From assembly GCF_017742235.1 (NCBI RefSeq), contig NZ_JAGHKQ010000018.1, positions 1-52,212 on the forward strand: DNA of 52,212 nucleotides, read 5' to 3'. This stretch comes from Bacillus sp. 165 (lineage in GTDB: Bacteria > Bacillota > Bacilli > Bacillales > Bacillaceae_G). The notes beneath the pieces are model-generated. The model did no database searches and had not been told where the DNA came from. It was given only the letters and a program-made list of their open reading frames with translations. This document shows, piece after piece, positions 15,383 to 24,354 of the stretch. Each line of letters begins with the position of its first letter. Position 1 is the stretch's first letter. Position numbers and translations under genes: made by a program.

Positions 15383-16848
15383 AAACAGCATTTGCATATA
15401 TTCGTCGTTCTTCATATAAGCAACAAAAAAATAACAGTGTTGAAATTCAGAAACAGCATATTAAAGAATTCGCTAAACGTAATCAACTCTTTGTACCTGA
15501 TGAACTTATTTACATTGAAGACGTTACGAGCGCTTATTCCAAACAAGCATCAAAACGAAAACAATTGATGGGACTTGGTGAGAGAATGGTTGAAATGAAT
15601 ATTCCAACCGTAATATTCCACGATATTTCCCGAATGGATCGTACGGGCTATTCATTTACGATTGACTTTTACCGACCATTAATAGAAATATTGCCAGAAC
15701 TTGAGGTCTACACAACAGAATCAAATAAACCAATTGATCCAGAAGATTCTAAAATCAAAATGCATTTCTTAATGTCTCAATACGAATCAGAAATAAAATC
15801 TGATCGAGCAGTAGGTAATTTAATTGCCGACCTAGAAAACGAAGATTCGTTTAGGCCTGGCTCAAAAACACCTTTTGGATATAACCAAGTGAAAAAGCAG
15901 TTGGAACCGAACGATAATGCTGAGATTGTAAACTTCATATTTTTTCTTTCTAGTTGGGGAAAATCTTTACAAAAAATAGCCACAATTTTAAATGAGGCAG
16001 AAATCTCTTCACCTAAAGGTGGTGTATGGCGACCGAGCACAGTAGAAAACATAATAAAAAACCCAGTATATACTGGAAATTTAATTTGGGATATACACAA
16101 AAGAAATGATGATGGTAAAAAGCATTTCATTTTTGAAAAGGCCCACGAAACTATCATTAACAAATTTCATATTCAATTAATTAAACAAAATAATCAATTG
16201 CAAAAAACCTTCGGGCGAATAGATACACCTTTTTTATTTTTAAACAAAGTAAAATGCAGCCATTGCAATCAGTTTTTTAGAACCCATAATGCCTCTACTA
16301 AAAGAAATAGCATTAAGTACTATTATCATTACTATGTATGTAAAACTTGTGGGTATAAAGTTGACATTAAAGATGTTCACAACAGGTTTATACCTCAAAT
16401 ACTTAATCGTGTGAAAGAAATCGTTACTACAAAGCAAATAATACCTATTACATTGTCATACATTAATGAAATGAGTAAAGGCGTTGAACAAAGCATCGAA
16501 CTAAAGGTTTGTCGCATACAAACTCTTGAAGAAAGGCTAATTTCAGCAAAAGACATCCAAGATAGAGAACTTGAAATAAAAATCCTTGAATTCATTCAAC
16601 AGCACAAAGATTCTATAAAAGAATACTCGATTTGCAAAGAAAATTTACGTACAGCGTACCATCTAGTAGAGAGTGATCAGTTTTTTTCAAGATTTAATGA
16701 AATCCTGGATCACCAGTTAGGTCTAGATGAGCAGAGATTAATTGTATTGTATTTTGTTGACTACCTAATCCTTTCTACGAACCGAGAGTCACAATTATTT
16801 TTTAAATCAAATATTTTTTCAGATCTGATTGATTTAACATCTGGATGA
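15379..16848 (+). CDS. Large serine recombinase 2
   Basis: This 489-residue serine-family recombinase has catalytic motif YIRRS (S11), the arginine motif SRMDRTGY (near 78-85) and the E-helix region ending in SDRAVGNLIADL. A recombinase domain follows (TPFGYN, then NPVYTGNLIWD), then a zinc ribbon with CSHC (near 293) and CKTCGY (near 319), and a coiled coil (about 360-430). All parts expected of an active enzyme are present. It is translated by ATGA overlap from recombinase 1. Its stop codon lies inside the first of the repeat boxes described below. Confidence 0.92.
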   Translation: MKTAFAYIRRSSYKQQKNNSVEIQKQHIKEFAKRNQLFVPDELIYIEDVTSAYSKQASKRKQLMGLGERMVEMNIPTVIFHDISRMDRTGYSFTIDFYRPLIEILPELEVYTTESNKPIDPEDSKIKMHFLMSQYESEIKSDRAVGNLIADLENEDSFRPGSKTPFGYNQVKKQLEPNDNAEIVNFIFFLSSWGKSLQKIATILNEAEISSPKGGVWRPSTVENIIKNPVYTGNLIWDIHKRNDDGKKHFIFEKAHETIINKFHIQLIKQNNQLQKTFGRIDTPFLFLNKVKCSHCNQFFRTHNASTKRNSIKYYYHYYVCKTCGYKVDIKDVHNRFIPQILNRVKEIVTTKQIIPITLSYINEMSKGVEQSIELKVCRIQTLEERLISAKDIQDRELEIKILEFIQQHKDSIKEYSICKENLRTAYHLVESDQFFSRFNEILDHQLGLDEQRLIVLYFVDYLILSTNRESQLFFKSNIFSDLIDLTSG

Positions 16849-16934
16849 AATACCGAATCCAATTAAATAGGTACTGGACAAAGTACCGAACAATAAATTT
16901 TTCAAAAACACCATCAACTTAGTTCTATCACCAG

Positions 16935-16960
16935 AACCCCTTTAACTAGGGGTTTCATTT
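16935..16960 (+). terminator. Terminator after recombinase 2
   Basis: AACCCC (16935-16940) pairs with GGGGTT (16949-16954) around an 8-base loop, followed by TTTCATTT. It separates the transcripts of recombinases 1/2 and 3 and lies inside the repeat cluster. Confidence 0.65.
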
Positions 16961-16968
16961 AAGGGTTG

Positions 16969-17016
16969 TTCGGTACTTTATCCAGAATGGTATACCAATC
17001 TGGATAAAGTACCGAA
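16969..17016. repeat. 48 bp near-perfect palindrome between recombinase genes
   Basis: The 18-base arm at 16969-16986 is the exact reverse complement of 16999-17016. The centre is A-TGGTATACCA-A, itself palindromic apart from the one A/A pair. Each arm contains one copy of the box. The layout fits a dimer or tetramer binding site, such as a recombination or operator site. Confidence 0.85.
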
Positions 17017-17088
17017 CTATTATTAGTAGTATGGACGAAATACCGAAAATTAAAACATAGATGTGAGAAATAAGGAGAACAAACATAA

Positions 17089-17193
17089 ATGGATATAAAT
17101 ACACCACAGATAAGACAAATGAATATGGTCAATACTATAACTAGCCCACCAACATCTCAATACTTAACTACAATGGTGGTGATCGTGTTTTGA
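17089..17193 (+). CDS. Possible 34-residue leader peptide upstream of recombinase 3
   Basis: ATG at 17089 has AAGGAG 12-13 bases upstream and opens a 34-codon frame (MDINTPQIRQMNMV, ending MVVIVF). Its TGA stop overlaps the TTG start of recombinase 3 (TTGA). The overlap suggests that ribosomes finishing the leader start the recombinase. There is no recognisable domain. The peptide may matter only for coupling. Confidence 0.5.
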   Translation: MDINTPQIRQMNMVNTITSPPTSQYLTTMVVIVF

Positions 17194-18692
17194 GATGTGC
17201 AGTATATGCTCGTGTCTCCACAGAGATGGATTCACAAAAAACATCTATTGATAATCAGAAGGATTTATTCCGTAATTACGTATCCGAACATAATTGGGAA
17301 ATTTACGATTTCTACCAGGATCAGAAATCTGGAACAAAAGAGAACAGACCCGATTTGAAAAGGCTAATTGAAGACGGTAAAGCAGGATTATATGATGTGA
17401 TATTAACTAAGGAACTTTCCAGATTAGCTCGTAACGGCAGGTTATCATATGAGTTACGGGACATCTGCTTGCAAAATAATATTCATATTGTATGCCTAGA
17501 TAATTCAATCAATACCATTACCGGGGACGTTCAAAAATTTGGATTGTTTGCTTGGCTTTATGAAAACGAGTCAGAGAATAGTAGCCGAAGAAATAAAGCT
17601 GCCAAACGCACAAAAGCTAATAGAGGGTTATTTGTAGGTTCTAATCCACCTTATGGATACTATTCTGACAAGGGTAAGCTAAAAATTCGTGAAGATAACA
17701 CACCAGAAATTGTTAGACGAATCTTTAGAGAATACTTGGATGGAAAAGGAATGGATTCAATAGCAAAAAGATTCACAGCAGAAAAAGTTCCTACACCTTC
17801 ACAAATTGCTAATAAGTCTAATGCATCACCTCTATGGCACGCTACTACTATTAAGAATATCTTAAACAATCAACATTACTGTGGTGACCTTGTTCAAAAC
17901 AGAACAGAAACAATTTCAGTAACGACAACAAAACGAAAAACTCTTGATGTAGCCCAAGCTTCAATTCAAGAAAACACTCACGAGCCGATTATCTCAAAAG
18001 AGACTTTTCAGGCAGTTAAAAAAATGCTTCTAACCAGAACACGTACAAGTACTGCTCCAAAAAGCCATTTATTCACTAATGTATTGTTCTGTGAAAATTG
18101 TCAAAAAGGAATGTGGTACAAGGCAAATCAAAAAGGGTATAGATGCGGAGGAAATATTAAGTACGGTGATCCTTTCTGTTTAAATAGAGTTGTTATCCGT
18201 GAGAAAGAACTAAAACACATTATCCTAGAGGATCTACAGGAGTTATTCCATTCCATTCAAGATGATGAGTTTATACAGAGTTTACACAAAAGATTGGATC
18301 AAAAGAAAGTTTCGATTACAAACGAACTAACAAAAATTAAAAATAAAGCAAATAAATTACTTTCTAGAAAGAAAGATTACATTGATATGTACGCTGACCA
18401 AATTATATCTCGAGAAGAACTGGTTGAATATAGAAAGCAGATTGACCAGGAAGTAGCTGAACTCGAAACAGCCAAGATTGAGTATCAAGAAAAGCTTGAA
18501 GAGTGCGAAAGTGAGAACTATACAATTGATTTAGGAAAAAAGCTTAAAGACGTTTCATTACTAGATGATTTAAATCCTCAAATCTTGCACTCTTTGGTGA
18601 ATAAAATAACCTGTAGCATTGAAGGGAATCTACGTATTCATTACAACTTTGTAAATCCTTTCAAAGAAATAGGCAACAACCACAAGGGTTAG
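17190..18692 (+). CDS. Large serine recombinase 3
   Basis: This 500-residue serine-family recombinase is the most canonical of the three. The catalytic motif is YARVS (S10), with the arginine motif [10 protein letters not shown] (near 73-82). The recombinase domain has PPYGY and [14 protein letters not shown] zinc ribbon follows (CENCQKG near 304, then CGG and FCLNR) and a coiled coil (about 360-440). The start is TTG, coupled to the upstream 34-codon frame, with GGTGGTGA as ribosome binding site. Its TAG stop overlaps the rlmCD stop codon on the other strand, which puts this gene directly at the chromosome junction, where integrase genes usually sit. Confidence 0.92.
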   Translation: MRCAVYARVSTEMDSQKTSIDNQKDLFRNYVSEHNWEIYDFYQDQKSGTKENRPDLKRLIEDGKAGLYDVILTKELSRLARNGRLSYELRDICLQNNIHIVCLDNSINTITGDVQKFGLFAWLYENESENSSRRNKAAKRTKANRGLFVGSNPPYGYYSDKGKLKIREDNTPEIVRRIFREYLDGKGMDSIAKRFTAEKVPTPSQIANKSNASPLWHATTIKNILNNQHYCGDLVQNRTETISVTTTKRKTLDVAQASIQENTHEPIISKETFQAVKKMLLTRTRTSTAPKSHLFTNVLFCENCQKGMWYKANQKGYRCGGNIKYGDPFCLNRVVIREKELKHIILEDLQELFHSIQDDEFIQSLHKRLDQKKVSITNELTKIKNKANKLLSRKKDYIDMYADQIISREELVEYRKQIDQEVAELETAKIEYQEKLEECESENYTIDLGKKLKDVSLLDDLNPQILHSLVNKITCSIEGNLRIHYNFVNPFKEIGNNHKG

Positions 18693-18704
18693 TTGCCTTC
18701 TTTT
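18671..18704 (+). terminator. Shared terminator at the recombinase 3 / rlmCD junction
   Basis: AGGCAAC (18671-18677) pairs with GTTGCCT (18692-18698), followed by TCTTTT. On the minus strand the same stem is followed by ATTTCTTT, so it can serve both genes. The stem includes the last codons of both. Confidence 0.75.
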
Positions 18705-20074
18705 AAAATGAGTTGCGAGATACACTCGACGTGTGTCGTCTGCGGAAACATATCTACGGGCTGAATTTCCTTCGTCTTAAATCCGCCGTCTTCTAAGATG
18801 CGTAAGTCACGGGCAAGGGTTGCTGGATTACATGATACATACACTACTCGTTTGGGCTTCATTGCAATGATTGTATTTAATAATGCTTCATCACAGCCTT
18901 TACGAGGTGGATCTACTACAATTACATCTGCTTGAATTCCTTTTTTATACCAATTCGGAATAACCTTCTCTGCTTCTCCAACTTCAAATTCTACATTTGT
19001 TATATCGTTCAGCTGAGCATTGCGATTTGCATCATCAATGGCTTCCGGTACAATTTCCACTCCGTAGACTTGTTTTGCTTTCTGTGCCAAAAATAACGAG
19101 ATTGTACCGATGCCGCAATATGCATCAATTACACTTTCTTTTCCCGTCAGTCCCGCATATTCCAATGCTTTATCATACAGGGCTTTCGTTTGTGTTGGGT
19201 TCACTTGATAAAAGGATCGGGCAGAAATAGCAAATCTGATGTCCCCGATATAATCATAGATATATTCGGAACCGTAGATTACTTTTGTGTTCTCGCCAAA
19301 AATTACATTTGTACGTTTATCGTTTACGTTTTGTACGATAGATTTCACATTTGGAAACTTTGCAGTAATTTCTTCAATCACCACTTGTTTGTGCGGTAGT
19401 TCTTCTGTACGTGTGATAAACACAAGCATAATATCACCTGTCACTTCTCCATAGCGGGCCATCACATGACGAAGAGTACCGTTGTGACGTTCTTCGTTAT
19501 AAGCTCGTATACCATGCCTACTGCAAATTTGTTTTACTTCTTGAATGAGAATATCATTTTCTTCTGCTTGAATAAGACACTTTTCCATATCGATAATTTC
19601 GTGTGTACTTTGACGATAAAACCCTGCGACTAAGCCGCCTTCACGCTCCCCGATAGGGACTTGAGCTTTATTACGATATACCCATGGATGTTCCATTCCA
19701 AGCACCGGATGAATAGTTACATCTTGAAGACCGCCAATGCGCTGCATTACATCGCGAACTTGCTTTTCTTTTGCCTTCAATTGTCCTTCGTAGCTTACGT
19801 GCTGCAGCTGACAGCCTCCGCATTGCTTATATACTGGACACGGCGCCTCCTGACGATACGGACTCTCTTCATATAATTCAACTAAACGACCATAAGCAAA
19901 ATTCTTTTTCACTTTGATCACTTTCACTTTTGCTTTTTCTCCTGGCAAACCATTCTGGACAAAAATAGGATAGCCGTTGACCTTCGCTACACCGGCTCCT
20001 TCATGGGTCAAGTCTTCGAAAACAACATCTATGTATTCATTTTTTTGTATTGGCGGGGCAACTTTCGTACTCAT
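18689..20074 (-). CDS. rlmCD: 23S rRNA (uracil-5-)-methyltransferase RlmCD
   Basis: This 461-residue enzyme makes m5U in 23S rRNA; in Bacillus one enzyme modifies both U747 and U1939. An N-terminal TRAM domain (about 10-68) is followed by the iron-sulfur cluster cysteines in [11 protein letters not shown] (near 80-90). The methylase domain has [14 protein letters not shown] as AdoMet motif, [11 protein letters not shown] and the catalytic Cys in [13 protein letters not shown]. It ends LILKEGN, and the last codon lies in the terminator shared with the recombinase. The 3' end of the gene is the probable attachment side of the island. Older names are YefA and TrmA/RumA-like. Confidence 0.95.
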   Translation of the reverse strand: MSTKVAPPIQKNEYIDVVFEDLTHEGAGVAKVNGYPIFVQNGLPGEKAKVKVIKVKKNFAYGRLVELYEESPYRQEAPCPVYKQCGGCQLQHVSYEGQLKAKEKQVRDVMQRIGGLQDVTIHPVLGMEHPWVYRNKAQVPIGEREGGLVAGFYRQSTHEIIDMEKCLIQAEENDILIQEVKQICSRHGIRAYNEERHNGTLRHVMARYGEVTGDIMLVFITRTEELPHKQVVIEEITAKFPNVKSIVQNVNDKRTNVIFGENTKVIYGSEYIYDYIGDIRFAISARSFYQVNPTQTKALYDKALEYAGLTGKESVIDAYCGIGTISLFLAQKAKQVYGVEIVPEAIDDANRNAQLNDITNVEFEVGEAEKVIPNWYKKGIQADVIVVDPPRKGCDEALLNTIIAMKPKRVVYVSCNPATLARDLRILEDGGFKTKEIQPVDMFPQTTHVECISQLILKEGN

Positions 20075-20112
20075 TTTTCTACTTCCTCTTTTTCATATTT
20101 ACACTGCGTTAC

Positions 20113-20118
20113 ATTGTA
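20113..20118 (-). promoter_or_regulatory. Possible -10 box of rlmCD
   Basis: TACAAT on the minus strand lies about 40 bases before the rlmCD ATG. No clear -35 is seen. The rest of 20075-20325, between rlmCD and the divergent deacetylase gene, shows no gene. Confidence 0.35.
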
Positions 20119-20325
20119 CCATATTCTTCTCTTCTTTAGCTATTTACGTTTTCTCAAAAGTTCATACTGCCGTCCATATAGCATCTTAAGTTCACTAGAC
20201 TATAGTACATCTCCCCTATAAACAGTAACACTAGCGGCATATTACAAAAAGTAATATTCCATTCATTATACAACAACGGGATTTACACATACTAAATACA
20301 AGAACACCGAGAGAGAAGGGATAGT

Positions 20326-21375
20326 ATGCGTTTTATAGCTTTATTTTTCTTCCTTACCTTTTTCACTGCCAGCACTTCCCCCTTAATAAATGATACCTTT
20401 TTTCGATTGCTAAAAAGAGAAACTATTATAACCTGGAACCCGCCTCCCACCTATAATTCCACTTCCACTACCCTGTATACAAATAATATAAAAGACAATA
20501 TATCAGCAGTTCGTTATCACATTTGGCGAACCGCTGATGGAAAACAAAGCACACAAACATTCAAGTCTACAGATAAACGCCATAACTTTCCTTTTCGATT
20601 TAACCTTAGTTCCTTTCAATCTAAAAGAGGGGAATTTAATGTAGAGGCATATGGCATAAAAAAAGATGGTACTGAAAAGCATCTTGCCCAAGCTTCCCTT
20701 ACGTTTCCTCAGTATATTTCTATTTTAATGTATCATTCTATCGATACATTCACTGGAAGCGGTCTAAAGGAGCTTTACGTATCACCTGAAAGCTTTGAAG
20801 CCCAAATAAACTTTTTGAAAACAAACGGTTACACACTGCTGACATTTGAGCATTGGAATGACATTAATAAAGTGAATAAGCCTGTTATTGTCACCTTTGA
20901 TGACGGATATAAGAATAATCTGAACGCATACAAGACCTTCCAAAAGCTGAAGAATGAACGATTTCATCCTTGTGGAACATTATTTGTTATTACAGAACTT
21001 ATCGGCAAACCAAAACGCTTAACAGCCTCTGATTTAAAAGAGTTATCAGATTCCGGTTATTTTTCAGTTCAATCTCATTCTGCTACACATCCGGACTTAA
21101 GAAAAATTAGAAATTATGAATACGAATTAAAGAGCTCTAAGGATACAATTAAGAAGATTACCGGAAAGCCCGTAATCGCATTAGCCTACCCATATGGGTT
21201 CTTCAATGAAAAGGTAATTAATGAAACACAGAAATACTATAATTTTGCGGTGACAGTTAAGAAAGGTCAATACATTGAAAAAGGACTACCAAATGAGCTA
21301 TACACTATGCCTCGTGTCTGGATTGAATATGACACTACGCTGGAGCAATTTGCAGACCTTGTTCGTGTAAAATAA
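20326..21375 (+). CDS. Secreted polysaccharide deacetylase with GBS Bsp-like N-terminal domain
   Basis: This 349-residue carbohydrate esterase family 4 protein would remove N-acetyl or O-acetyl groups from wall polysaccharide. It has a signal peptide (1 to about 20, ending STSP). A GBS Bsp-like beta domain (about 60-130) has the marks AVRYHIWRTADGKQ and GEFNVEAYGIKKDGT. The NodB domain (about 140-349) has TFDDGY as metal motif and HSATHPDL as the paired His motif, then YPYGFFNE. The active-site Asp and His residues are present. GAGAAGGGA precedes the ATG. It lies alone between rlmCD and dagK and shares a terminator with dagK. The substrate cannot be told. Confidence 0.88.
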   Translation: MRFIALFFFLTFFTASTSPLINDTFFRLLKRETIITWNPPPTYNSTSTTLYTNNIKDNISAVRYHIWRTADGKQSTQTFKSTDKRHNFPFRFNLSSFQSKRGEFNVEAYGIKKDGTEKHLAQASLTFPQYISILMYHSIDTFTGSGLKELYVSPESFEAQINFLKTNGYTLLTFEHWNDINKVNKPVIVTFDDGYKNNLNAYKTFQKLKNERFHPCGTLFVITELIGKPKRLTASDLKELSDSGYFSVQSHSATHPDLRKIRNYEYELKSSKDTIKKITGKPVIALAYPYGFFNEKVINETQKYYNFAVTVKKGQYIEKGLPNELYTMPRVWIEYDTTLEQFADLVRVK

Positions 21376-21402
21376 AAAAGCTGGTCAATGACCAGCTTTT
21401 TT
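21374..21402. terminator. Bidirectional terminator between deacetylase and dagK
   Basis: AAAAAAGCTGGTC and GACCAGCTTTTTT form a perfect stem with a 3-base loop. It has a U-run in each direction, so it ends both convergent genes. Confidence 0.88.
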
Positions 21403-22285
21403 ACGGTACAAATAACTCTAAATGATGATACAGGTTTTCGAATTCCATCGGGGCATCTCCGCCGTATTCTCCATCCAGGTTAATCATCAATTTTTCTGCC
21501 ACAGCCTTAACTTTAATCCGGCTGGCTTGTGTATACAGAATTTGCGGGTTATTAATATGCTCTCCTCGCAGCGCTTGTGATGCTGCTTTAATTAAATCTG
21601 CTACCGACCCCTTTTTCAATACAAGTAAATCGAATAGGCCATCATTAATGGAAGCATACGGAGCAACTTTTTCAAATCCTCCAACAGATGTTGTGTTCGT
21701 AATGAGAAACATCATAATTTCTTCCTTGAGTTCTTTACCGTCATATTCCATCTCTACATATGTAGGGTGCAAGGAAGGGAGCATTTCAATCCCTTTTAAA
21801 TAATAGGCAAGCTGACCAAGCACTGTTTTCAGCTTACTTGGCACTTCATATGTTAATTCTGTAATACGGCCGCCTCCAGCAATATTAATAAAATATTTAT
21901 TATTTGCTCTCCCAATATCAAGAGGGACAGTTTTCCCGCGGCAGATAACATCAACCGCCTCATCAATCGAACGCTGAATACCGATAGCGCGAGCAAAATC
22001 ATTTGTCGTTCCTACCGGAATAATTCCAAATTGAGGGCGGTACGGTTGGTTTACAAGACCGTTAATAACTTCATTGAGCGTACCATCCCCGCCTGCTGCG
22101 ATAACAACATCAAATTTCCGTTCAGCTGCTGCCATCGCTGCCGCTGTTGCATCTCCAGCTCCTGTTGTTGCATGACAAGATGTTTCATAGCCTGCACGCT
22201 CAAGCTTCACCAATGTTTCCGGCAAATGCTTTTTAAACAGTTCACGGCCGGAAGTCGGGTTATAAATGATTCTTGCACGTTTCAT
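21401..22285 (-). CDS. dagK: Diacylglycerol kinase, soluble DagK type
   Basis: This 294-residue lipid kinase phosphorylates diacylglycerol to phosphatidic acid, recycling the diacylglycerol left by lipoteichoic acid synthesis. The DAGK catalytic domain holds the nucleotide motif AGGDGTLNEV (near 64-73). Other conserved blocks are IIYNPTSGRE at the N-terminus, PVGTTNDFARA (near 94-104) and DLLVLKKG. The C-terminal half is the YegS/DgkB-type beta sandwich, with INLDGEYGGDAP close to the end. It lies upstream of rlmCD on the same strand, as dgkB (yerQ) and yefA do in B. subtilis, but here the plus-strand deacetylase gene lies between them. Confidence 0.95.
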   Translation of the reverse strand: MKRARIIYNPTSGRELFKKHLPETLVKLERAGYETSCHATTGAGDATAAAMAAAERKFDVVIAAGGDGTLNEVINGLVNQPYRPQFGIIPVGTTNDFARAIGIQRSIDEAVDVICRGKTVPLDIGRANNKYFINIAGGGRITELTYEVPSKLKTVLGQLAYYLKGIEMLPSLHPTYVEMEYDGKELKEEIMMFLITNTTSVGGFEKVAPYASINDGLFDLLVLKKGSVADLIKAASQALRGEHINNPQILYTQASRIKVKAVAEKLMINLDGEYGGDAPMEFENLYHHLELFVP

Positions 22286-22412
22286 TTCCCATCATCCTAA
22301 TTTCAAATTGTTTTTGTTTTAGTAAGTAAAACTTTTCCTCACACTTCTAGATTTATCACTAATAGGCATATTTTGCAACTCTAACGTCAATAGTTTATCT
22401 TACAAAAGATTT

Positions 22413-22434
22413 TTTAATCAAACGTTTGATTAAA
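22413..22434. promoter_or_regulatory. Perfect 22 bp palindrome resembling a TetR-family operator
   Basis: TTTAATCAAAC followed by its exact complement GTTTGATTAAA. AT-rich dyads built on ATCAAACGTTTGAT are typical of TetR/AcrR operators. No regulator gene lies beside it in this window. Confidence 0.6.
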
Positions 22435-22660
22435 GTATATTAATGATACAGACTTTTTAGCGGGAGTAGCCTCTAGGTCCCTTATTAAAAATCCAGAAAA
22501 TAATGAAATTCCTATATAATGCCGCACACTAAACAAGGTAGTACAACATCATAGCTTACCCTGTTTATTGAAACAGAAATGCTGTTCTCTGATAAAGATT
22601 ACCTTTAAGCTACGCTAGTTCTCTTCCATATAATCTATCCTCTCTCTTTCAAGGGAGAAA

Positions 22661-22693
22661 TAAAAAAATCCTCCCATTTCATTTGGAAGGATT
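22661..22693 (-). terminator. Probable terminator of the gatCAB operon
   Basis: The minus strand forms AATCCTTCC, a 9-base loop and GGGAGGATT (one G-T pair), then TTTTTTTA. It is about 215 bases past the gatB stop, leaving a long 3' untranslated region. Confidence 0.65.
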
Positions 22694-22767
22694 AGCCGTA
22701 CCGTTGCATCATCAAATAAACTATTTTTATTAATAGCTTTACTTTACAATTGATAGAAAATGAGCAG

Positions 22768-22827
22768 ACTAATCCTATTTCGTATGATTTGAAATATGTG
22801 ATTTCAAATTTTTAAAATAAGATTAGT
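22768..22827. repeat. 60 bp interrupted inverted repeat downstream of gatB
   Basis: Outer arms 22768-22780 and 22815-22827 match over 13 bp with one mismatch. Inner arms ATTTGAAAT (22787-22795) and ATTTCAAAT (22801-22809) match perfectly around ATGTG. A transcript could fold into a two-part hairpin. The function is unknown. Confidence 0.6.
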
Positions 22828-22909
22828 TAATCATGGTCCACCCATCATCCCTTCTAATATTATTAAAAGCAGTATAGTACAAATTCATCTGTAAAAGCAG
22901 CTATCTTTC

Positions 22910-24340
22910 TTATCGTTTTTGAATTTCCTCTAAGAGAAGCTTGTTTACGAGCGGCGGATTAGCTTGTCCTTTTGTTGCTTTCATAATTTGACCGACTAAA
23001 AAGCCAACTGCACGCTCTTTTCCGCTCTTATAATCCGCGATAGACTGAGCATTGTTATTCAGTACTTCTTCCACAATCTTACGGAGAGCGCCTTCATCTG
23101 AAATCTGTACTAGACCCTTTTCTTTTACTATAGCTTCCGGATCTCCTCCATGTTCAATCAACTCCGTAAATACTTTCTTCGCAATTTTGGAAGAGATAGT
23201 GCCATTTTGGATTAATGCTATCATTTTTGCTAAACTTTCCGGTGTAAGCGCGATGTCTTGCAGCTCTTTTTGTTCTTTATTTATGTATGCAGATACTTCT
23301 CCCATCAGCCAGTTGGAAGTAAGCTTAGCATCGACTCCTTCGGCTACCGTCATTTCAAAGAAATCTGCCATTTCCTTTGTAACTGTCAATACTTGTGCAT
23401 CGTATGCAGGCAGCCCAAGCTCTTCAACATAACGTTTCTTGCGTGCATCCGGAAGTTCAGGGATTTGCGCACGTATTCGTTCTTTCCATTCATTATCAAT
23501 ATACAATTCTACAAGATCCGGCTCCGGAAAGTAACGATAATCATCAGACCCTTCCTTTACCCTCATTAAAATAGTGGTTTTCGTCGCTTCATCATATCGA
23601 CGTGTTTCTTGTTGAATAGTCCCCCCAGAAAGAACCACTTCGCGCTGGCGCGTTTCTTCATACTCCAGCCCTTTTTGTACAAAGGCGAAAGAATTTAAGT
23701 TTTTCAATTCTGTTTTTGTACCAAATGCCTCTTGTCCGACTGGACGAATGGAAATATTGGCATCACATCGTAAGGATCCCTCTTCCATTTTACAGTCGGA
23801 TACGCCGGTATACTGGATAATAGATTTTAACTTTTCCAAATAAGCATATGCCTCTTCAGGCGTACGAATATCCGGTTCAGATACAATTTCAATCAAAGGT
23901 GTACCTTGACGATTGAAATCCACTAAAGAATATCCATCGCCTGTATGAGTCAACTTACCTGCGTCTTCCTCTAAATGAAGCCGAGTAATCCCGATTTTCT
24001 TTTTCTCGCCGCCCACTTCGATTTCAATCCAGCCATTTTCTCCGATTGGTTTATCGTATTGAGAAATTTGATAGGCTTTCGGATTATCTGGGTAAAAATA
24101 ATTTTTCCGATCAAACTTTGTTTCAGTCGCAACTTCACAATTCAATGCCATGGCTGCTTTCATAGCAAATTCCACTGCTTGCTTGTTTAACACAGGCAGG
24201 ACACCCGGATACCCTAGATCAATAACACTTGTTTGTGTATTCGGAGGCGCACCGAAATCTGTCGGACTCGCAGAGAAAATTTTAGATTTTGTTTTCAATT
24301 CCACGTGAACTTCTAAACCAATAATTGTTTCAAAATTCAT
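22910..24340 (-). CDS. gatB: Asp-tRNA(Asn)/Glu-tRNA(Gln) amidotransferase subunit B
   Basis: This 476-residue subunit binds mischarged Glu-tRNA(Gln) (and Asp-tRNA(Asn) where that route is used), activates the acyl group with ATP and passes it to ammonia delivered from GatA. The N-terminal kinase-like cradle opens with [12 protein letters not shown] and includes [24 protein letters not shown] and [16 protein letters not shown]. The tail domain (from about 400) is the tRNA-binding YqeY-like region, ending [20 protein letters not shown]. Length and all conserved blocks are normal for the family. Last gene of gatCAB, 14 bases after gatA. Confidence 0.97.
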   Translation of the reverse strand: MNFETIIGLEVHVELKTKSKIFSASPTDFGAPPNTQTSVIDLGYPGVLPVLNKQAVEFAMKAAMALNCEVATETKFDRKNYFYPDNPKAYQISQYDKPIGENGWIEIEVGGEKKKIGITRLHLEEDAGKLTHTGDGYSLVDFNRQGTPLIEIVSEPDIRTPEEAYAYLEKLKSIIQYTGVSDCKMEEGSLRCDANISIRPVGQEAFGTKTELKNLNSFAFVQKGLEYEETRQREVVLSGGTIQQETRRYDEATKTTILMRVKEGSDDYRYFPEPDLVELYIDNEWKERIRAQIPELPDARKKRYVEELGLPAYDAQVLTVTKEMADFFEMTVAEGVDAKLTSNWLMGEVSAYINKEQKELQDIALTPESLAKMIALIQNGTISSKIAKKVFTELIEHGGDPEAIVKEKGLVQISDEGALRKIVEEVLNNNAQSIADYKSGKERAVGFLVGQIMKATKGQANPPLVNKLLLEEIQKR

Positions 24341-24354
24341 CCTTTCACGCCTCC

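Larger units (their letters stand above)
16841..17047. repeat. Cluster of five recombinase-operon boxes, consensus CTGGAYRAARTACCGAA
   Basis: Copies lie at 16841-16857 (plus, over the stop of recombinase 2), 16874-16890 (plus), 16969-16985 (minus), 17000-17016 (plus) and 17032-17047 (plus; first C replaced). They differ only at the Y/R positions shown and at the flanks. Two copies, 16874 and 16969, also share the extension CAA after CGAA. I did not find the box elsewhere in the window by eye. The setting between two recombinase genes suggests binding sites for a recombinase or regulator. Confidence 0.8.
22286..22909. other. Long gene-free region between dagK and gatB
   Basis: No convincing ORF is found on either strand. 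The stretch holds a perfect 22 bp palindrome (22413-22434), a minus-strand terminator (22661-22693) and a long interrupted inverted repeat (22768-22827), listed separately. A second weak hairpin lies near 22532-22567. In B. subtilis, yerO (TetR-type regulator) and yerP/swrC (RND efflux) lie next to the dagK homologue, so this may be a deletion scar. Confidence 0.5.

Noticed and set aside
15777..16163. 128-codon minus-strand frame inside recombinase 2
   Set aside because: It lies fully inside a clear recombinase gene and has no family-like sequence or ribosome binding site; it is a shadow frame.
16841..17047. Repeat array as a CRISPR array
   Set aside because: The repeats are in mixed orientation, with irregular spacing of about 14-78 bases, and no cas gene is in the window.
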